Positions 1-9,615 are shown, numbered from the stretch's first letter. The stretch: DNA of 64,000 nucleotides from Sulfurimonas sp. UBA2011 (GCA_002335055.1 DDCH01000005.1:11226-75225), one strand, 5' to 3'. Numbers and translations: made by a program. The notes: generated by a model from the sequence alone, not told the origin.

Positions 1-818
1 ATTATTTCTTCTATTATTTCTTCTTCTATGTCACGTAAAGAAAAAGCACTGATAGCATCATCAAAAAATGAGCTGCTACTTGAGTTAGTCTCTATCATGT
101 CTACCTTAGGGTGTAAAAACTGCTCTTTTTGGTAGAGTGCAAGTTTCTTTCCTGTTGTAGATTTATCAGAAAAAACAACCAAAGGCGAGAGTGCTTCTTT
201 TAGAAGTAAATCACTCTGTTGTATATAATCAATTGCTCCAAAAGTTAGAAAAGCAGATGCTGTATCTACATCATGTTTGTTGATAGTAGGAAAGTATATA
301 TGTAGGGCAGGGTCTATCTCTATGATGTTGTTAACCCCTTTTTTTGTGAGCGGTGCTATGATGTACTCAAATCCATCTTTTCGTATTTCTTGGAGTGCTG
401 CCTCTAAATCTTTAATGCTTTCACTATGTACCTTATAACTTTTAAGTGTAAAAGGATGACTTTTTGTCATGAGATAAGCAAAACTTGCATTCGTAGTAGA
501 TGCGGCATATTTTCCTATTTTTTTATAAGGTAAAAGCATGGCAATATGGAGTTCATTTGAGCTATGAAATGCTCCTAGGTTTAAGATAGAGACAAGCAGA
601 ACACGTGCTTCATTTTGTTCTTTGTTTGGAAGTTTATTTATAGCATGTGCTAAAAATGAGAAAATCATACCACTGTCTAGTAGTTCTTGCCTACATGAAT
701 GATCACACTCATAAGGATCAAGGTCTTGTACATAGGTCTTTGGTAGGGGAATATTAGAGAGTATGAAACTCTGTGCAAATACCATGACAGGAAGAAGTAA
801 AAATAGCAGTTTTTTCAT
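1..818 (-). CDS. Predicted exported protein, 3' part outside the window
   Basis: Minus-strand reading frame that is open from an ATG at 818 to the window edge (272 codons, no stop), so only the N-terminal part is seen. It begins MKKLLFLLLPVMVFAQ, a typical Sec signal peptide with an Ala-x-Ala-like end, so the product should be periplasmic or surface exposed. After it comes a segment with two cysteines (YECDHSC). A second ATG two codons upstream (824) is possible, but 818 gives the cleaner signal peptide. The later part alternates short beta and alpha stretches (EYIIAPL, PLVVFSDK), which would fit a type-1 periplasmic-binding-like fold as in LpoA-type lipoprotein regulators. That is only a guess. 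Diverges from sbcD. Confidence 0.7.
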   Translation of the reverse strand, partial: MKKLLFLLLPVMVFAQSFILSNIPLPKTYVQDLDPYECDHSCRQELLDSGMIFSFLAHAINKLPNKEQNEARVLLVSILNLGAFHSSNELHIAMLLPYKKIGKYAASTTNASFAYLMTKSHPFTLKSYKVHSESIKDLEAALQEIRKDGFEYIIAPLTKKGVNNIIEIDPALHIYFPTINKHDVDTASAFLTFGAIDYIQQSDLLLKEALSPLVVFSDKSTTGKKLALYQKEQFLHPKVDMIETNSSSSSFFDDAISAFSLRDIEEEIIEEI

Positions 819-940
819 TAACATCACTTTTGTTATTATTATTTTCTCTATTATATCGGATTGAATTTAATCTGAGTATAAATAGTTTAATTTAACCACT
901 TGTTTGCTAATATAAACATTATATAAAAGGTTGATAACTA

Positions 941-2125
941 GTGAAGATTTTACACACATCTGATTGGCATTTAGGTCAAAGTTTTATGGGAAAAAGCCGT
1001 TTAGAAGAGCATGAAGCATTTTTGACTTGGCTTAGTGAGACTATACAAATGCAAGACATTGACACACTTATAGTAGCGGGTGACATTTTTGATACTGCGA
1101 CACCTCCAAACTATGCACTTGAACTCTACTATAACTTTTTAACTAAACTCTCTGTAATCTGTGAAAATGTTATCATTACAGCAGGTAACCACGACTCAGT
1201 AGCTACACTCAAAGCTCCAAAACAACTACTAAAAGCTTTAAACATTCATGTCATCAGCTCAGGTGATGAGAATGAGGATGAAGTTGTTAGTATCTACAAA
1301 GAAAAAAAACTCCAAGGTATCATTTGTGCGGTTCCATTTTTACGTGATTATGTAGTGCGTCAGTCTTTAGGTGGTGAGACTATCAGTGATAAAGAGAACT
1401 CACTCTCAATTGGCATAAAAGAACACTACAAAAATGCCTACCAAGAAGCACTAAAAATCTCTCAAAGTGAAGATGTACCAATAATAGCTACAGGGCACTT
1501 AACTACAGTAGGTAGTAAAACAAGTGAATCTGAGAGAGAAATATACATAGGCGGTACATTAGATATAAGTAGTGACTTTTTTGCTGAGTACTTTGACTAT
1601 GTGGCATTAGGACATTTACATATAAACCAAACAGTCGGTAAAAATCACATACGATATAGTGGCTCACCAATTCCACTCAGCTTTTCTGAGTCTAAGTCAC
1701 AAAAAAAAGTAAATCTAGTAGAGTTTGAAAACAAAACTATAAAAGTTACTGAGTTAGATATACCACTGCATAGACCTCTTTTAGTTCTTCGTGGAAATCT
1801 AAACACGATTGAGGCAGAGTTAGAGAGTGTGAAAGATAAAAGTACATGGATCGAAGTACACTTAAATGATGAGAACCCTTTTCATGCAAACCAAGTCATA
1901 AGAGATAAGGCAGAGGAGTTAGGACTTGTACTTTTAGCCGTGAAGATAGACCAAACACAAAAAAGACTAGGTAGTGAAGACTTTGATGTTATAAGTCTCG
2001 ATGAGCTAAATCCTGTAGATGTCTTTACTCGCTGTATGGATAAGGATGGTTTAGAAGATGAGGCTTTTGTTAAAGAACTTGTAGTGAACTTCAAACAAAT
2101 TCTTAGTGAGGTGCAAAACTCATGA
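941..2125 (+). CDS. sbcD: SbcD, nuclease subunit of the SbcCD (Mre11-Rad50 type) complex
   Basis: 394-residue metallophosphoesterase that supplies the Mn-dependent exo/endonuclease activity of SbcCD, which opens DNA hairpins and trims protein-blocked ends. The phosphoesterase motifs are in order: HTSDWHLG (residues 5-12), AGDIFD, TAGNHD and ALGHLH, followed by the usual C-terminal capping region. The start is a GTG at 941, giving the canonical MKILHTSDWHLG; an AAAAGG lies about 10 nt upstream. The stop overlaps the sbcC ATG by 4 nt (ATGA), so the two subunits are translationally coupled. Length and motifs are normal for the family. Confidence 0.96.
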   Translation: MKILHTSDWHLGQSFMGKSRLEEHEAFLTWLSETIQMQDIDTLIVAGDIFDTATPPNYALELYYNFLTKLSVICENVIITAGNHDSVATLKAPKQLLKALNIHVISSGDENEDEVVSIYKEKKLQGIICAVPFLRDYVVRQSLGGETISDKENSLSIGIKEHYKNAYQEALKISQSEDVPIIATGHLTTVGSKTSESEREIYIGGTLDISSDFFAEYFDYVALGHLHINQTVGKNHIRYSGSPIPLSFSESKSQKKVNLVEFENKTIKVTELDIPLHRPLLVLRGNLNTIEAELESVKDKSTWIEVHLNDENPFHANQVIRDKAEELGLVLLAVKIDQTQKRLGSEDFDVISLDELNPVDVFTRCMDKDGLEDEAFVKELVVNFKQILSEVQNS

Positions 2126-5100
2126 AAATACTCTCTATAAAATCACTTAATATTAACTCCCTTAAAGGCATAACAAGGATTGACTTCGCTGAGCTTACCA
2201 AAGATAGTTCTCTATTTTCCATAACTGGGCCAACAGGTTCTGGAAAAAGTAGTGTTCTTGACATCATCTCATGTGCTCTATATGGTAGAACTTCAAGACT
2301 CAAAAATCCAAATGATTTAATGTCAAGAAACTGTGGGGAAGCTTACTGCGAAGTGGAGTTTGAGATACGAGGTACAGTGTATCGTTCTTCATGGACACAA
2401 AAAAGAGCAAGAAAAAAACATGATGGTGCTTTTCAAACAGCTAAAATGGAACTTGTTGATTTAACACAAAATACTATCCTATCTCAAAAATCAAGAGAAG
2501 TACCAAAAAAGATAGAAGAACTCTCAGGTTTAGATTTCTCGCGTTTTACTCAGTCAATGTTATTAGCCCAAGGTGGTTTTGATGCTTTTTTAAAAGCAGA
2601 TGAAAAAGAGCGTTCTATACTACTAGAGAAGATAACGGGCACAAGCATTTATGCTGATATATCTCAGGCAATTTTTGAAAAACATCGTTTTTTTGCACAG
2701 GAAATGGAATCGGATCAAAAGGTTTTAGAGTCTATAGAGCTTTTAGACGAAGAAGTACTTCTGGATAAGCAAAAATACCTAGAAAAAAACATCACTTTAA
2801 AGACTCAAACAAACCAAGAGTTACAAAAACTTACACTTGCACTCACCTGGTTAAAACGACTCTTTGAACTAAGAGAACAGAGTACAAAGTATGAACTGGC
2901 ATTTAGGGAGAGTACAAGAGACAAAGAGCAAAACAGTGAAAAATTTGAGAGACTAAGTCGAGCAAACAGAGCACTCAATGTTTCTGCAAAGTTTTCGTCT
3001 TTTTTACAAGTCCAAGAGAGTCTAGTTAATGATATAAACATACTAGGGAAACTAAGTGAAGAACTGAAACAACTTCAAAGTGAGATACAGAGTAAAGATA
3101 AAGAGTATACAAATGTAAAAAAAGAGTTTGACATAGAATCAACTGCGTTTACACTCAATACTCATAAGTTAAAAGATGCTAGACAAATACAAACACAGGA
3201 GAGACAAACTCAGGCTAGTATAGGTAAACAAGAAAACTTACTCAAACAAAAAGAGAAAAACTTAGAACTTTTAAGAGCTACTTTAGAGTCTAGACTTAAA
3301 GAGTATGGCTATATACAAGAACAAGTTGACCTTATACAAGAGAATAGTTTTGATAGTGCAAGTACGGATAATGTTATGAGTGTAGAGGAGAGCAGATTAA
3401 AAAGTTTAGAAACTCTGCAAACACTTAAGCGACTAGTGCAAGCCTATACTAAACTAAACCACGAGAGAGATGCAGAGTCTCAAGAGTATGAAACTAACAT
3501 AGTACTTGTAAATTCACTAGACATTACACTAAAAATCTCTACTGAGAATATCGGGACACTGAAAAAACACATCATCACTCTTAGGCAAAAACAAGAAAAA
3601 GAACAACTCCTTAAAAAGTATGAAGAGGATAGAAAGAATTTGACAGAAGGTGAGGCTTGTCTTTTGTGTGGTTCGAGAGAGCATCCTTATGCAGGTAAAG
3701 AGATAGAAGTTCATATAGATGAAACTAAAGAGATGATATTAAGAGAGGAACGCGACTTAGAGCATAAAGAAAAAGTACTGGCTGAATTGGCATTACGAGT
3801 TGGAGTAGGGCAAACAAAGATAGAATCATCAAAACAAGAGATGATAAAGTTAGATGTGGAGATACAGAATTTAGAAGAGACTTTAAAACTACACTCTTTT
3901 GAAGTGAAAAACAACAGTGAAGTAAAACTTATAGAGCAAGAGTTAAAACTCATCCAAGAGATAAAAGAACTCAAAGAAAAGCAAATACAAAAGGATAAAC
4001 TACTTCTTGACTTACATAAATGTGAAGTAGACAAAAAAGAGAATGAAACAAGAGTCACTTTACTTTTCACGGAGATACAAGTAATAGGACAAGACTTAAA
4101 AGAGTTACACATAAGTTTGACTGCTTTCTCTTTAAAACGAGTAGCGATACTCAATGTCGCAGACTTAGATGTATATGAGCAAAAGATAGGTATAGGGTAT
4201 AAAGTACTACAAGAGAGAGAACAGTTGTGTAGTACTACTTTAAATGGTTTAAAAGTGAAAAGTGAAGAGCGTTTAGCACATAAAAAGAGTTTAGATATCA
4301 AGATAGAAGTGGATGATAAAAAACTTAAGGTACTAAACACCCAGCTAGAAGAACTTTATACACAAAATGAGTTTGAAGATGTAGTCGCGTTTACAAAGGC
4401 ACAACTGAGCAAAAATGAGAGAGAAGCATTAGCACTGTTATGTAAAAATATACAAGAGCGATATACACAAACGCAGACTCTAAAAATCCAAACTCTACAA
4501 GAACTCCAAGTACATGAAAAAGAAGCTTTAAGTGATAAACCTATAGATGAGCTTGAAGTACTTCAATCTCTGCTAGGGCAAAAGCGAGAGGCACTTCAAG
4601 AGAGTATAGGAAGTGATAAAAGAGAGTTAGAACTTAACCAAGAAAATCTTACGAAACATAAAGAACGTATAGTCTCACTCCAAAAGAAAAAAGAGTCTTT
4701 TAAAGTCTGGGTAAAACTTAACGAACTTGTAGGTTCAGCTGATGGAACAAAGTTTAAAAAATTTGCACAAGGGATAACCCTAGACCAACTTATAAACTTA
4801 GCAAATCAGCACCTAAACATACTCAGTACTCGTTACATTCTTGTGAGAAACCAAGATAAACTCCTAGAGCTTGAAGTGATAGATGCTTACCAAGGAAATG
4901 TAGTCCGTCCTGTGAGTACCCTCTCAGGCGGTGAGAGCTTCATTGTAAGTCTTGCCCTTGCTCTAGGTCTCTCAGAACTTGCAAGTCAAAAAATAGCCAT
5001 AGACTCTCTCTTTTTGGATGAAGGATTTGGTACACTTGATGAAGAGAGTTTAGAAACTGCATTAAATGCTTTAAACCTACTCCAAAGTGGCGGAAAAATG

Positions 5101-5202
5101 GTCGGAGTTATCTCTCATGTTGAAGCTTTAAAAGAGAGAATACCCCTGCAGATAAAGGTTGTTCCAAATGGAGATGGCACTAGTTTTGTTGAGGTGAACT
5201 AA
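2122..5202 (+). CDS. sbcC: SbcC, SMC/Rad50-like ATPase of the SbcCD nuclease
   Basis: 1026-residue ATPase partner of SbcD. The Walker A GPTGSGKS is at about residues 36-43, followed by a Q-loop region (LLAQGGFDAF). About 650 residues of coiled coil are broken near the middle by the zinc-hook CLLC (Cys513, Cys516), which dimerises two molecules. The C-terminal half has the ABC signature LSGGES and the Walker B DSLFLDEGFGTLDEE. The coiled-coil codons are very rich in Glu, Lys and Gln, which creates long Ser/Leu-rich antisense frames that are not genes. Length is in the normal range for SbcC. It forms an operon with sbcD and ends 9 bp before the convergent glycosylase gene. Confidence 0.96.
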   Translation: MKILSIKSLNINSLKGITRIDFAELTKDSSLFSITGPTGSGKSSVLDIISCALYGRTSRLKNPNDLMSRNCGEAYCEVEFEIRGTVYRSSWTQKRARKKHDGAFQTAKMELVDLTQNTILSQKSREVPKKIEELSGLDFSRFTQSMLLAQGGFDAFLKADEKERSILLEKITGTSIYADISQAIFEKHRFFAQEMESDQKVLESIELLDEEVLLDKQKYLEKNITLKTQTNQELQKLTLALTWLKRLFELREQSTKYELAFRESTRDKEQNSEKFERLSRANRALNVSAKFSSFLQVQESLVNDINILGKLSEELKQLQSEIQSKDKEYTNVKKEFDIESTAFTLNTHKLKDARQIQTQERQTQASIGKQENLLKQKEKNLELLRATLESRLKEYGYIQEQVDLIQENSFDSASTDNVMSVEESRLKSLETLQTLKRLVQAYTKLNHERDAESQEYETNIVLVNSLDITLKISTENIGTLKKHIITLRQKQEKEQLLKKYEEDRKNLTEGEACLLCGSREHPYAGKEIEVHIDETKEMILREERDLEHKEKVLAELALRVGVGQTKIESSKQEMIKLDVEIQNLEETLKLHSFEVKNNSEVKLIEQELKLIQEIKELKEKQIQKDKLLLDLHKCEVDKKENETRVTLLFTEIQVIGQDLKELHISLTAFSLKRVAILNVADLDVYEQKIGIGYKVLQEREQLCSTTLNGLKVKSEERLAHKKSLDIKIEVDDKKLKVLNTQLEELYTQNEFEDVVAFTKAQLSKNEREALALLCKNIQERYTQTQTLKIQTLQELQVHEKEALSDKPIDELEVLQSLLGQKREALQESIGSDKRELELNQENLTKHKERIVSLQKKKESFKVWVKLNELVGSADGTKFKKFAQGITLDQLINLANQHLNILSTRYILVRNQDKLLELEVIDAYQGNVVRPVSTLSGGESFIVSLALALGLSELASQKIAIDSLFLDEGFGTLDEESLETALNALNLLQSGGKMVGVISHVEALKERIPLQIKVVPNGDGTSFVEVN

Positions 5203-5211
5203 AAGAGAACT

Positions 5212-5877
5212 TTAAAGACAACTTTTTATACTTTTTAAATCATTAAGTGTGATTTTCTTAGAGTCTGGATTTCGTAGTAAATAGTTTGGGTGGTAAATGG
5301 GAATGAGTTTGGTTCCTTTAAAGTCTATGACATGACCTCTGACATCTTCAAAGTTTCCAGTGTCTCCTGTGAGCTGAGTGTAGGCATCTTCGCCTAAAAC
5401 CATTAAAACTTTTGGTTTTATAAACTCTAACTGGGAGTAGAGATAAGATTTACAAGAGTTGTACTCTGAGGAAGATGGTTTGTTTGAACCTAGTGGTTTA
5501 CACTTTACACAGTGTGTTATAAAAACATCATCTACAGATAAACCTATAACTTTTTCTATCATGTTTTTGAGTGTTTCACCTGAACGACCTGTATAGTAGT
5601 CGTTTGAGCTATCCTGTGCAGCAGAAACACTAAAGTCTATAACCATAAGCTCAGCTTTAGGATTTCCATGACCTGGCATACTTTGTGTTCTAGACTTACT
5701 CAAATCACAGAGATGACAAGAAGATATATTTGCCGAGAGTTCTTCAATACTTGCAGGAATTTCATAACTAGTTTTTTCGTTAATGTTAAAATGGTCGATA
5801 TAGTCAAAGCCTATAGCTTTAAGTCTATAAAGGTTCTGAAGTAAGACAAGATTTTGATACGACTTCAAGGTAACCAC
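5212..5877 (-). CDS. Family 4-like uracil-DNA glycosylase with an altered motif 1
   Basis: 221 residues with the layout of [4Fe-4S] family 4 uracil-DNA glycosylases, which remove uracil from DNA to start base excision repair. Four cysteines fit the cluster: CHLC near residue 54, KCKP near residue 130 and a further Cys in EYNSC. The late active-site motif IYHPNYL is present. Motif 1, normally GEAPG, reads IDFSVS here, and the following PFVG-like segment reads YYTGRSG. The protein may therefore be a divergent subfamily or have changed specificity. The start taken is the GTG at 5877; a TTG at 5868 (KSYQNL) is an alternative and neither has a strong Shine-Dalgarno. Convergent with sbcC. Confidence 0.78.
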   Translation of the reverse strand: MVTLKSYQNLVLLQNLYRLKAIGFDYIDHFNINEKTSYEIPASIEELSANISSCHLCDLSKSRTQSMPGHGNPKAELMVIDFSVSAAQDSSNDYYTGRSGETLKNMIEKVIGLSVDDVFITHCVKCKPLGSNKPSSSEYNSCKSYLYSQLEFIKPKVLMVLGEDAYTQLTGDTGNFEDVRGHVIDFKGTKLIPIYHPNYLLRNPDSKKITLNDLKSIKSCL

Positions 5878-5989
5878 CAGTAATAAAATATAGCGAGAGT
5901 ATAGTGAATATGCGGTTAAAGTATACTTTAGATTAAAAATTATGCTATTATCTATTATATAAAACGTTAGATAACCAGCAGTGTTTTAG

Positions 5990-7552
5990 ATGTTAAATGA
6001 AGTGAATGTAAATAGTTATAAACTTTACTCTTCGAGCGAAGTAAATTTAAGAATAGAGGAAGTGAAAAAGCTCAATAGCAAAAATATTGTAATTCATATC
6101 GTATCATTTATTCACAACACTGTTCTTGTTCAAAACCTCAAAACAAACTTATCAAAAATATTTCCAGATGTTACTGTATCACTTCTAAAACATGAAGATA
6201 AAACACATACAGTCTTAAATGTTTACAACATAGCAGAAATAAAAGATGACGAAAATATCAATGATATAATTCTTCATCAAATATATTTAGACTACTTAAA
6301 CAAAGAAGAGAGTGCAAACAACTCTCGCCACCAACTCTTTAGTCGTTACTTTACAGATCATCTAACAAACCTTCCTAATGTGTATCAACTACGAAAAGAT
6401 TTTCAAGCTAATGAAGAGTATGGTCTTGTGTTTATAAAAATAGACAACTTTGTAACTATAAACAATTTTTATGGTTTTGTGATAGGTGATTATGTCCTAG
6501 AAAAAGTCTCAAAGTTTTTAAAAGAGACTCTTGATGTTCATCAACTTTATAGACTCACAGGTTCTAAATTTGCATTTACTATAAAAGACTCCATGAGTTT
6601 TTATGATTTAAAAGTGTATCTAACTAAAGTGTATGAGCAGATAAGATCGTACTCAGTTCTTTACCAAAAAACTAAGATATACATTGATTTTACTATGGCT
6701 TCAACTGCAAGTACTACCAATGAGAACAGCTTCTCAAAAGTATCAATGGCACTAGACTATGCAAAACAGATTGGTGCTTCTTTTTGGATTTATGAAGATA
6801 GAATGAACTTCGAGAACGACTATGCACGTAACCTTGAACTTTCAGAAATTGTAAGAGAAGGTGTGCAAGATTCAAAAATTGTACCCTATTTTCAAGCGAT
6901 AGTAGATAATCAAACAGGTGATATCGTTAAGTATGAGTGTTTAGCTAGACTCATAGATGCTAAGGGTAATGTTCTCTCTCCTGTGCTCTTTATACCCATC
7001 GCTAAAAAGATTAAGATATACAATAAAATCACAATTCAGATGATAGAAAAGTCATTTGCTGCATTTAAAGATAGCTCCTTTGAGTTTAACATAAATCTCT
7101 CAATAGAAGATATAATGAATCACAAAATCTTTAATTATATTGTCGAAAAAGTAAAAAATTCAGAGGCTTCAAAACGGGTCACATTTGAGTTACTTAAGTC
7201 AGAAGCAATAGAGGATTTTAAAAAGGTTGAAGAGTTTATCACAGAAGTAAAACGTTATGGTGCTAAAATCGCTATTGACGACTTTGGAAGTGGTTACTCA
7301 AACTTTTCTTATCTTATGAAAATACGAGCTGACTACATAAAAATTGATGGCTCTTTAATTAAAAATATCGATGTCGATAAGTCTGCTCTTTTAGTTGTAG
7401 AAACAATTGTAAGTTTTGCTAAAAAACTTGGTATGAAAACAGTAGCTGAGTTTGTTCACTCTAGTGTAGTTATGAACAAGGTCAAAGAACTTGGGATTGA
7501 CTACTCTCAAGGTTTTTATATAGATGAACCCTCAGTCAAAGAGTATAAGTGA
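5990..7552 (+). CDS. Cyclic-di-GMP protein: degenerate GGDEF plus likely active EAL domain
   Basis: 520 residues. About 110 unassigned N-terminal residues are followed by a GGDEF-type domain (DHLTNLPNVYQLRKDF, about residues 125-275). Its signature GGDEF is replaced by TGSKF, so diguanylate cyclase activity is not expected. The EAL domain (about 290-515) keeps the phosphodiesterase residues: YECLARL in place of EALxR, NINLS, FELLKSE, AIDDFGSGYSNF, YIKIDGS and QGFYIDEP. The loop after AEFV has His where Glu is usual (AEFVHS). I infer a c-di-GMP phosphodiesterase, possibly with the dead GGDEF as a GTP-sensing part. No membrane segment or signal peptide, so cytosolic. It stands alone, with a probable promoter in the AT-rich gap before it. 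Confidence 0.88.
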   Translation: MLNEVNVNSYKLYSSSEVNLRIEEVKKLNSKNIVIHIVSFIHNTVLVQNLKTNLSKIFPDVTVSLLKHEDKTHTVLNVYNIAEIKDDENINDIILHQIYLDYLNKEESANNSRHQLFSRYFTDHLTNLPNVYQLRKDFQANEEYGLVFIKIDNFVTINNFYGFVIGDYVLEKVSKFLKETLDVHQLYRLTGSKFAFTIKDSMSFYDLKVYLTKVYEQIRSYSVLYQKTKIYIDFTMASTASTTNENSFSKVSMALDYAKQIGASFWIYEDRMNFENDYARNLELSEIVREGVQDSKIVPYFQAIVDNQTGDIVKYECLARLIDAKGNVLSPVLFIPIAKKIKIYNKITIQMIEKSFAAFKDSSFEFNINLSIEDIMNHKIFNYIVEKVKNSEASKRVTFELLKSEAIEDFKKVEEFITEVKRYGAKIAIDDFGSGYSNFSYLMKIRADYIKIDGSLIKNIDVDKSALLVVETIVSFAKKLGMKTVAEFVHSSVVMNKVKELGIDYSQGFYIDEPSVKEYK

Positions 7553-7620
7553 AAAAAGTGTTATGATTTAAATTAAATTAATACTTATAGGTATGCTTAT
7601 GCTAAAGCAGCAAACCATCT

Positions 7621-7830
7621 TTAATATTTTTTAGAGATAAAGAGCCTTTCATTTTTTCCAACAACTTCTTCAGTACTTTTTTCCATAAGGAGACCATGAC
7701 AGAGTGATTGATTTGCATAAATATATGTACCTTCTCTATCTTTCACCCAAAGCATATCAGGAAGGTTTTGAGTTAAAAGTTTTACAAGATCACTATTGTG
7801 TTTTTTTAAAGTTTCGATTTGAAATGACAT
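7621..7830 (-). pseudogene. Truncated PAS-domain protein (69 residues)
   Basis: Short frame that reads as the first half of a PAS domain: a helix (TLKKHNSDLVKLLTQ), then LPDMLWVKDREGTYIYANQS and a GLLMEKSTEEVVGK segment, ending in NERLFISKKY and a TAA. In sensor kinases and GGDEF proteins of this phylum the same segment begins a full PAS domain of about 110 residues. Here it stops before the second half of the fold and I see no continuation downstream in any frame. Probably a remnant of a larger sensor, though a stand-alone small protein cannot be excluded. A plausible Shine-Dalgarno (AAAGGAAAAT) precedes the ATG at 7830. Confidence 0.6.
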
Positions 7831-7910
7831 ATTTTCCTTTTGTTATATAGATGTTATAATGCAAAAAGTATTTAATTAAAATAAATGAATGAAAGAAGAA
7901 TAAAGAAGGT

Positions 7911-7938
7911 ATAAAACAGAGTAATAAAACTCTGCTTT
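7911..7938 (-). terminator. Probable intrinsic terminator after the superoxide reductase gene
   Basis: Read on the minus strand, a 6-bp stem (CAGAGT / ACTCTG) with a six-base loop is followed at once by a TTTT run. It begins about 12 bp after the superoxide reductase stop codon. The stem is short, so termination strength is uncertain. Confidence 0.55.
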
Positions 7939-7950
7939 ACAAAAGAGAAA

Positions 7951-8337
7951 TTACTGAGCTACAGCTACTTCTACTTTAGTTGATTCCCAGATACCGTGTT
8001 TAGTACAGTAACCGTGTGCAACTAAGTTAAGTTTCTTACCCATTGGACGGATAGTGAAAGTTACTTCTGCATGAGATTTCTCATTTCCTAAAGTTCCTGG
8101 TACGAAAGAAGCCATAGCTAATTTAGTTTCACCATTGAAAAGAGTAATAGACTCGATGAAGTGATCGAAATCATCTGGATGAGTATATTCGTTACCCATT
8201 TTAACTGTTACTTTTAAAGTTTCACCAACTTTAGCTTCACCATCAACAGTGATAAACGGTGAGTGACGGTCGATAAGGTCTTTTTTAGCTTCACGCTCTA
8301 CATTGTCGATATTTTCGTATACATTAACTTTTGGCAT
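7951..8337 (-). CDS. Class II superoxide reductase (neelaredoxin type)
   Basis: 128-residue mononuclear non-haem iron enzyme that reduces superoxide to peroxide in microaerophiles without making oxygen. The iron ligands are visible: His25 (DRHSP), His53 and His59 (THPDDFDH), then Cys111 and His114 (YCTKHGIWES). There is no N-terminal desulforedoxin domain, hence class II. The catalytic Glu-Lys pair before the first His reads Asp-Arg here, a conservative change. The ATG at 8337 is chosen because AAGGAAAT lies just upstream; an in-frame ATG ten codons earlier (8367) has no such signal. Monocistronic, with a hairpin terminator after the stop. The electron donor (rubredoxin or similar) is not in the window. 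Confidence 0.92.
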   Translation of the reverse strand: MPKVNVYENIDNVEREAKKDLIDRHSPFITVDGEAKVGETLKVTVKMGNEYTHPDDFDHFIESITLFNGETKLAMASFVPGTLGNEKSHAEVTFTIRPMGKKLNLVAHGYCTKHGIWESTKVEVAVAQ

Positions 8338-8526
8338 ATTAATTTCCTTGTGTTTTAATGTTGGCATTGTATCAATAAATACATTTACTCTTTACTTAAA
8401 TAAAAGTTGTATTGTCTTGTTTAAGATTTTTTTCAGAGTTACTACCTTTTCTGCTTTTTCTTATTAACTCATAGTATTGTATAATGCTCCTCAAAATTGA
8501 GACTAGAATTATAAGGGTAAGATAAT

Positions 8527-9615
8527 ATGAGAAGAAGAGTTTTTATTAAAAATGTAGCACTGGGAATAGGGGTGGTTTCTTTTTTTGATAATACACTCTT
8601 TGCAAAAGAAAATAGTAGAAAATTTAAAGTTATATATGATTTTGAACTTAAAAATGAAGAAAAAAGTTTTCCAGCTCAGCTCTGGAATCCTCTTCCTCTT
8701 GAGACATATTATCAAAAAGTAAAATTTCTAAAATTTAATGGTAATTATGACAACTCAAATATAAATACAAACAATCCCTATAATGCAAAGATACTTTATG
8801 CCAAGTGGAATAAAAGTAATACAAAAAAAACACTTCGTATTGAGATGGAGATACAAACTACTTATAGAAGTGTGAGTTTAAAGGTGATCCAAAAAGCTAG
8901 TGAAGCAAATCTACCTTTGCCAAAAGATGTAAGTCAGTTTTTAGAAGCAACGGCACATATACCAACTACTGGTAGAGTGAAAGAGATCGCCGATAGACTT
9001 ATAAAGAATGAGACTGATGCATTTTCTAAGGTACAAGCCCTATATGACTGGGTGACAGAGACAACTTTTAGAGATCCAAAAGTTAAAGGTTGTGGTCTTG
9101 GTGATGTAAACCAAATGCTAGAGAATGGATACTTTGGTGGTAAATGTACAGATATAAGTTCTCTGTTTGTAGCACTTCTTCGTGCAGCTAATATTCCAGC
9201 ACGAGAAGTTTTTGGTATCCGTTTAGGTTCATCTGACTTTAGTAAAGCACTTGGAACATCAGATAAAAATTGCTTTGCAAATATCTCTTCATGGCAACAT
9301 TGTAAAGTTGAGTACTTTATCGCGGGTGCTGGTTGGATTCCTAGTGATCCTGCAGATATAACAAAACTAGAGTTAGTAGAAGATTTAAAATACTCAGATA
9401 AAAGAGTACAAGAGTTAAAAGAAAAATATCTTCATTCTTGGGAAATGAACTGGATGGGTTTTAACTGGGGAAGAGACTTTATACTCTATCCCAAGCCTGA
9501 GCAGTTTCCTATAAATATGCTTGGTTACCCTTATGGAGAGAGTGATGGAGATGTTTTAAACTACTATTCTCCAAAAGATTTTTCATATAAAATCACATCC
9601 CAAGAGATAAAATGA
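8527..9615 (+). CDS. Tat/Sec-exported transglutaminase-like protein
   Basis: 362 residues. The N-terminus MRRRVFIKNVALGIGVV is a Tat-like signal (RRxFIK). The body has the papain-like transglutaminase core, with Cys207 in GGKCTDIS, His258 in SWQHCKVEYF and Asp274 in IPSDPAD forming the expected Cys-His-Asp triad. Such proteins may be proteases, amidases or peptide cross-linkers. The substrate here is unknown and the location is probably periplasmic. It is the first gene of a five-gene operon, and its TGA overlaps the merT ATG (ATGA). The upstream gap carries a TATAAT-like box (GTATAATGC) about 40 nt before the ATG. Being co-transcribed with MerTP and a Tat-exported molybdoenzyme, it may act in maturation or metal handling. 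That is inference. Confidence 0.8.
   Translation: MRRRVFIKNVALGIGVVSFFDNTLFAKENSRKFKVIYDFELKNEEKSFPAQLWNPLPLETYYQKVKFLKFNGNYDNSNINTNNPYNAKILYAKWNKSNTKKTLRIEMEIQTTYRSVSLKVIQKASEANLPLPKDVSQFLEATAHIPTTGRVKEIADRLIKNETDAFSKVQALYDWVTETTFRDPKVKGCGLGDVNQMLENGYFGGKCTDISSLFVALLRAANIPAREVFGIRLGSSDFSKALGTSDKNCFANISSWQHCKVEYFIAGAGWIPSDPADITKLELVEDLKYSDKRVQELKEKYLHSWEMNWMGFNWGRDFILYPKPEQFPINMLGYPYGESDGDVLNYYSPKDFSYKITSQEIK

Noticed and set aside
3711..4340. 209-residue frame antisense to sbcC
   Set aside because: Ser/Leu/Cys-rich shadow of the Glu/Lys-rich coiled coil; no ribosome site and no recognisable family.
8509..8715. Minus-strand frame over the transglutaminase-like gene start
   Set aside because: Lys/Phe/Ile-rich AT shadow opposite a well-supported signal peptide region.
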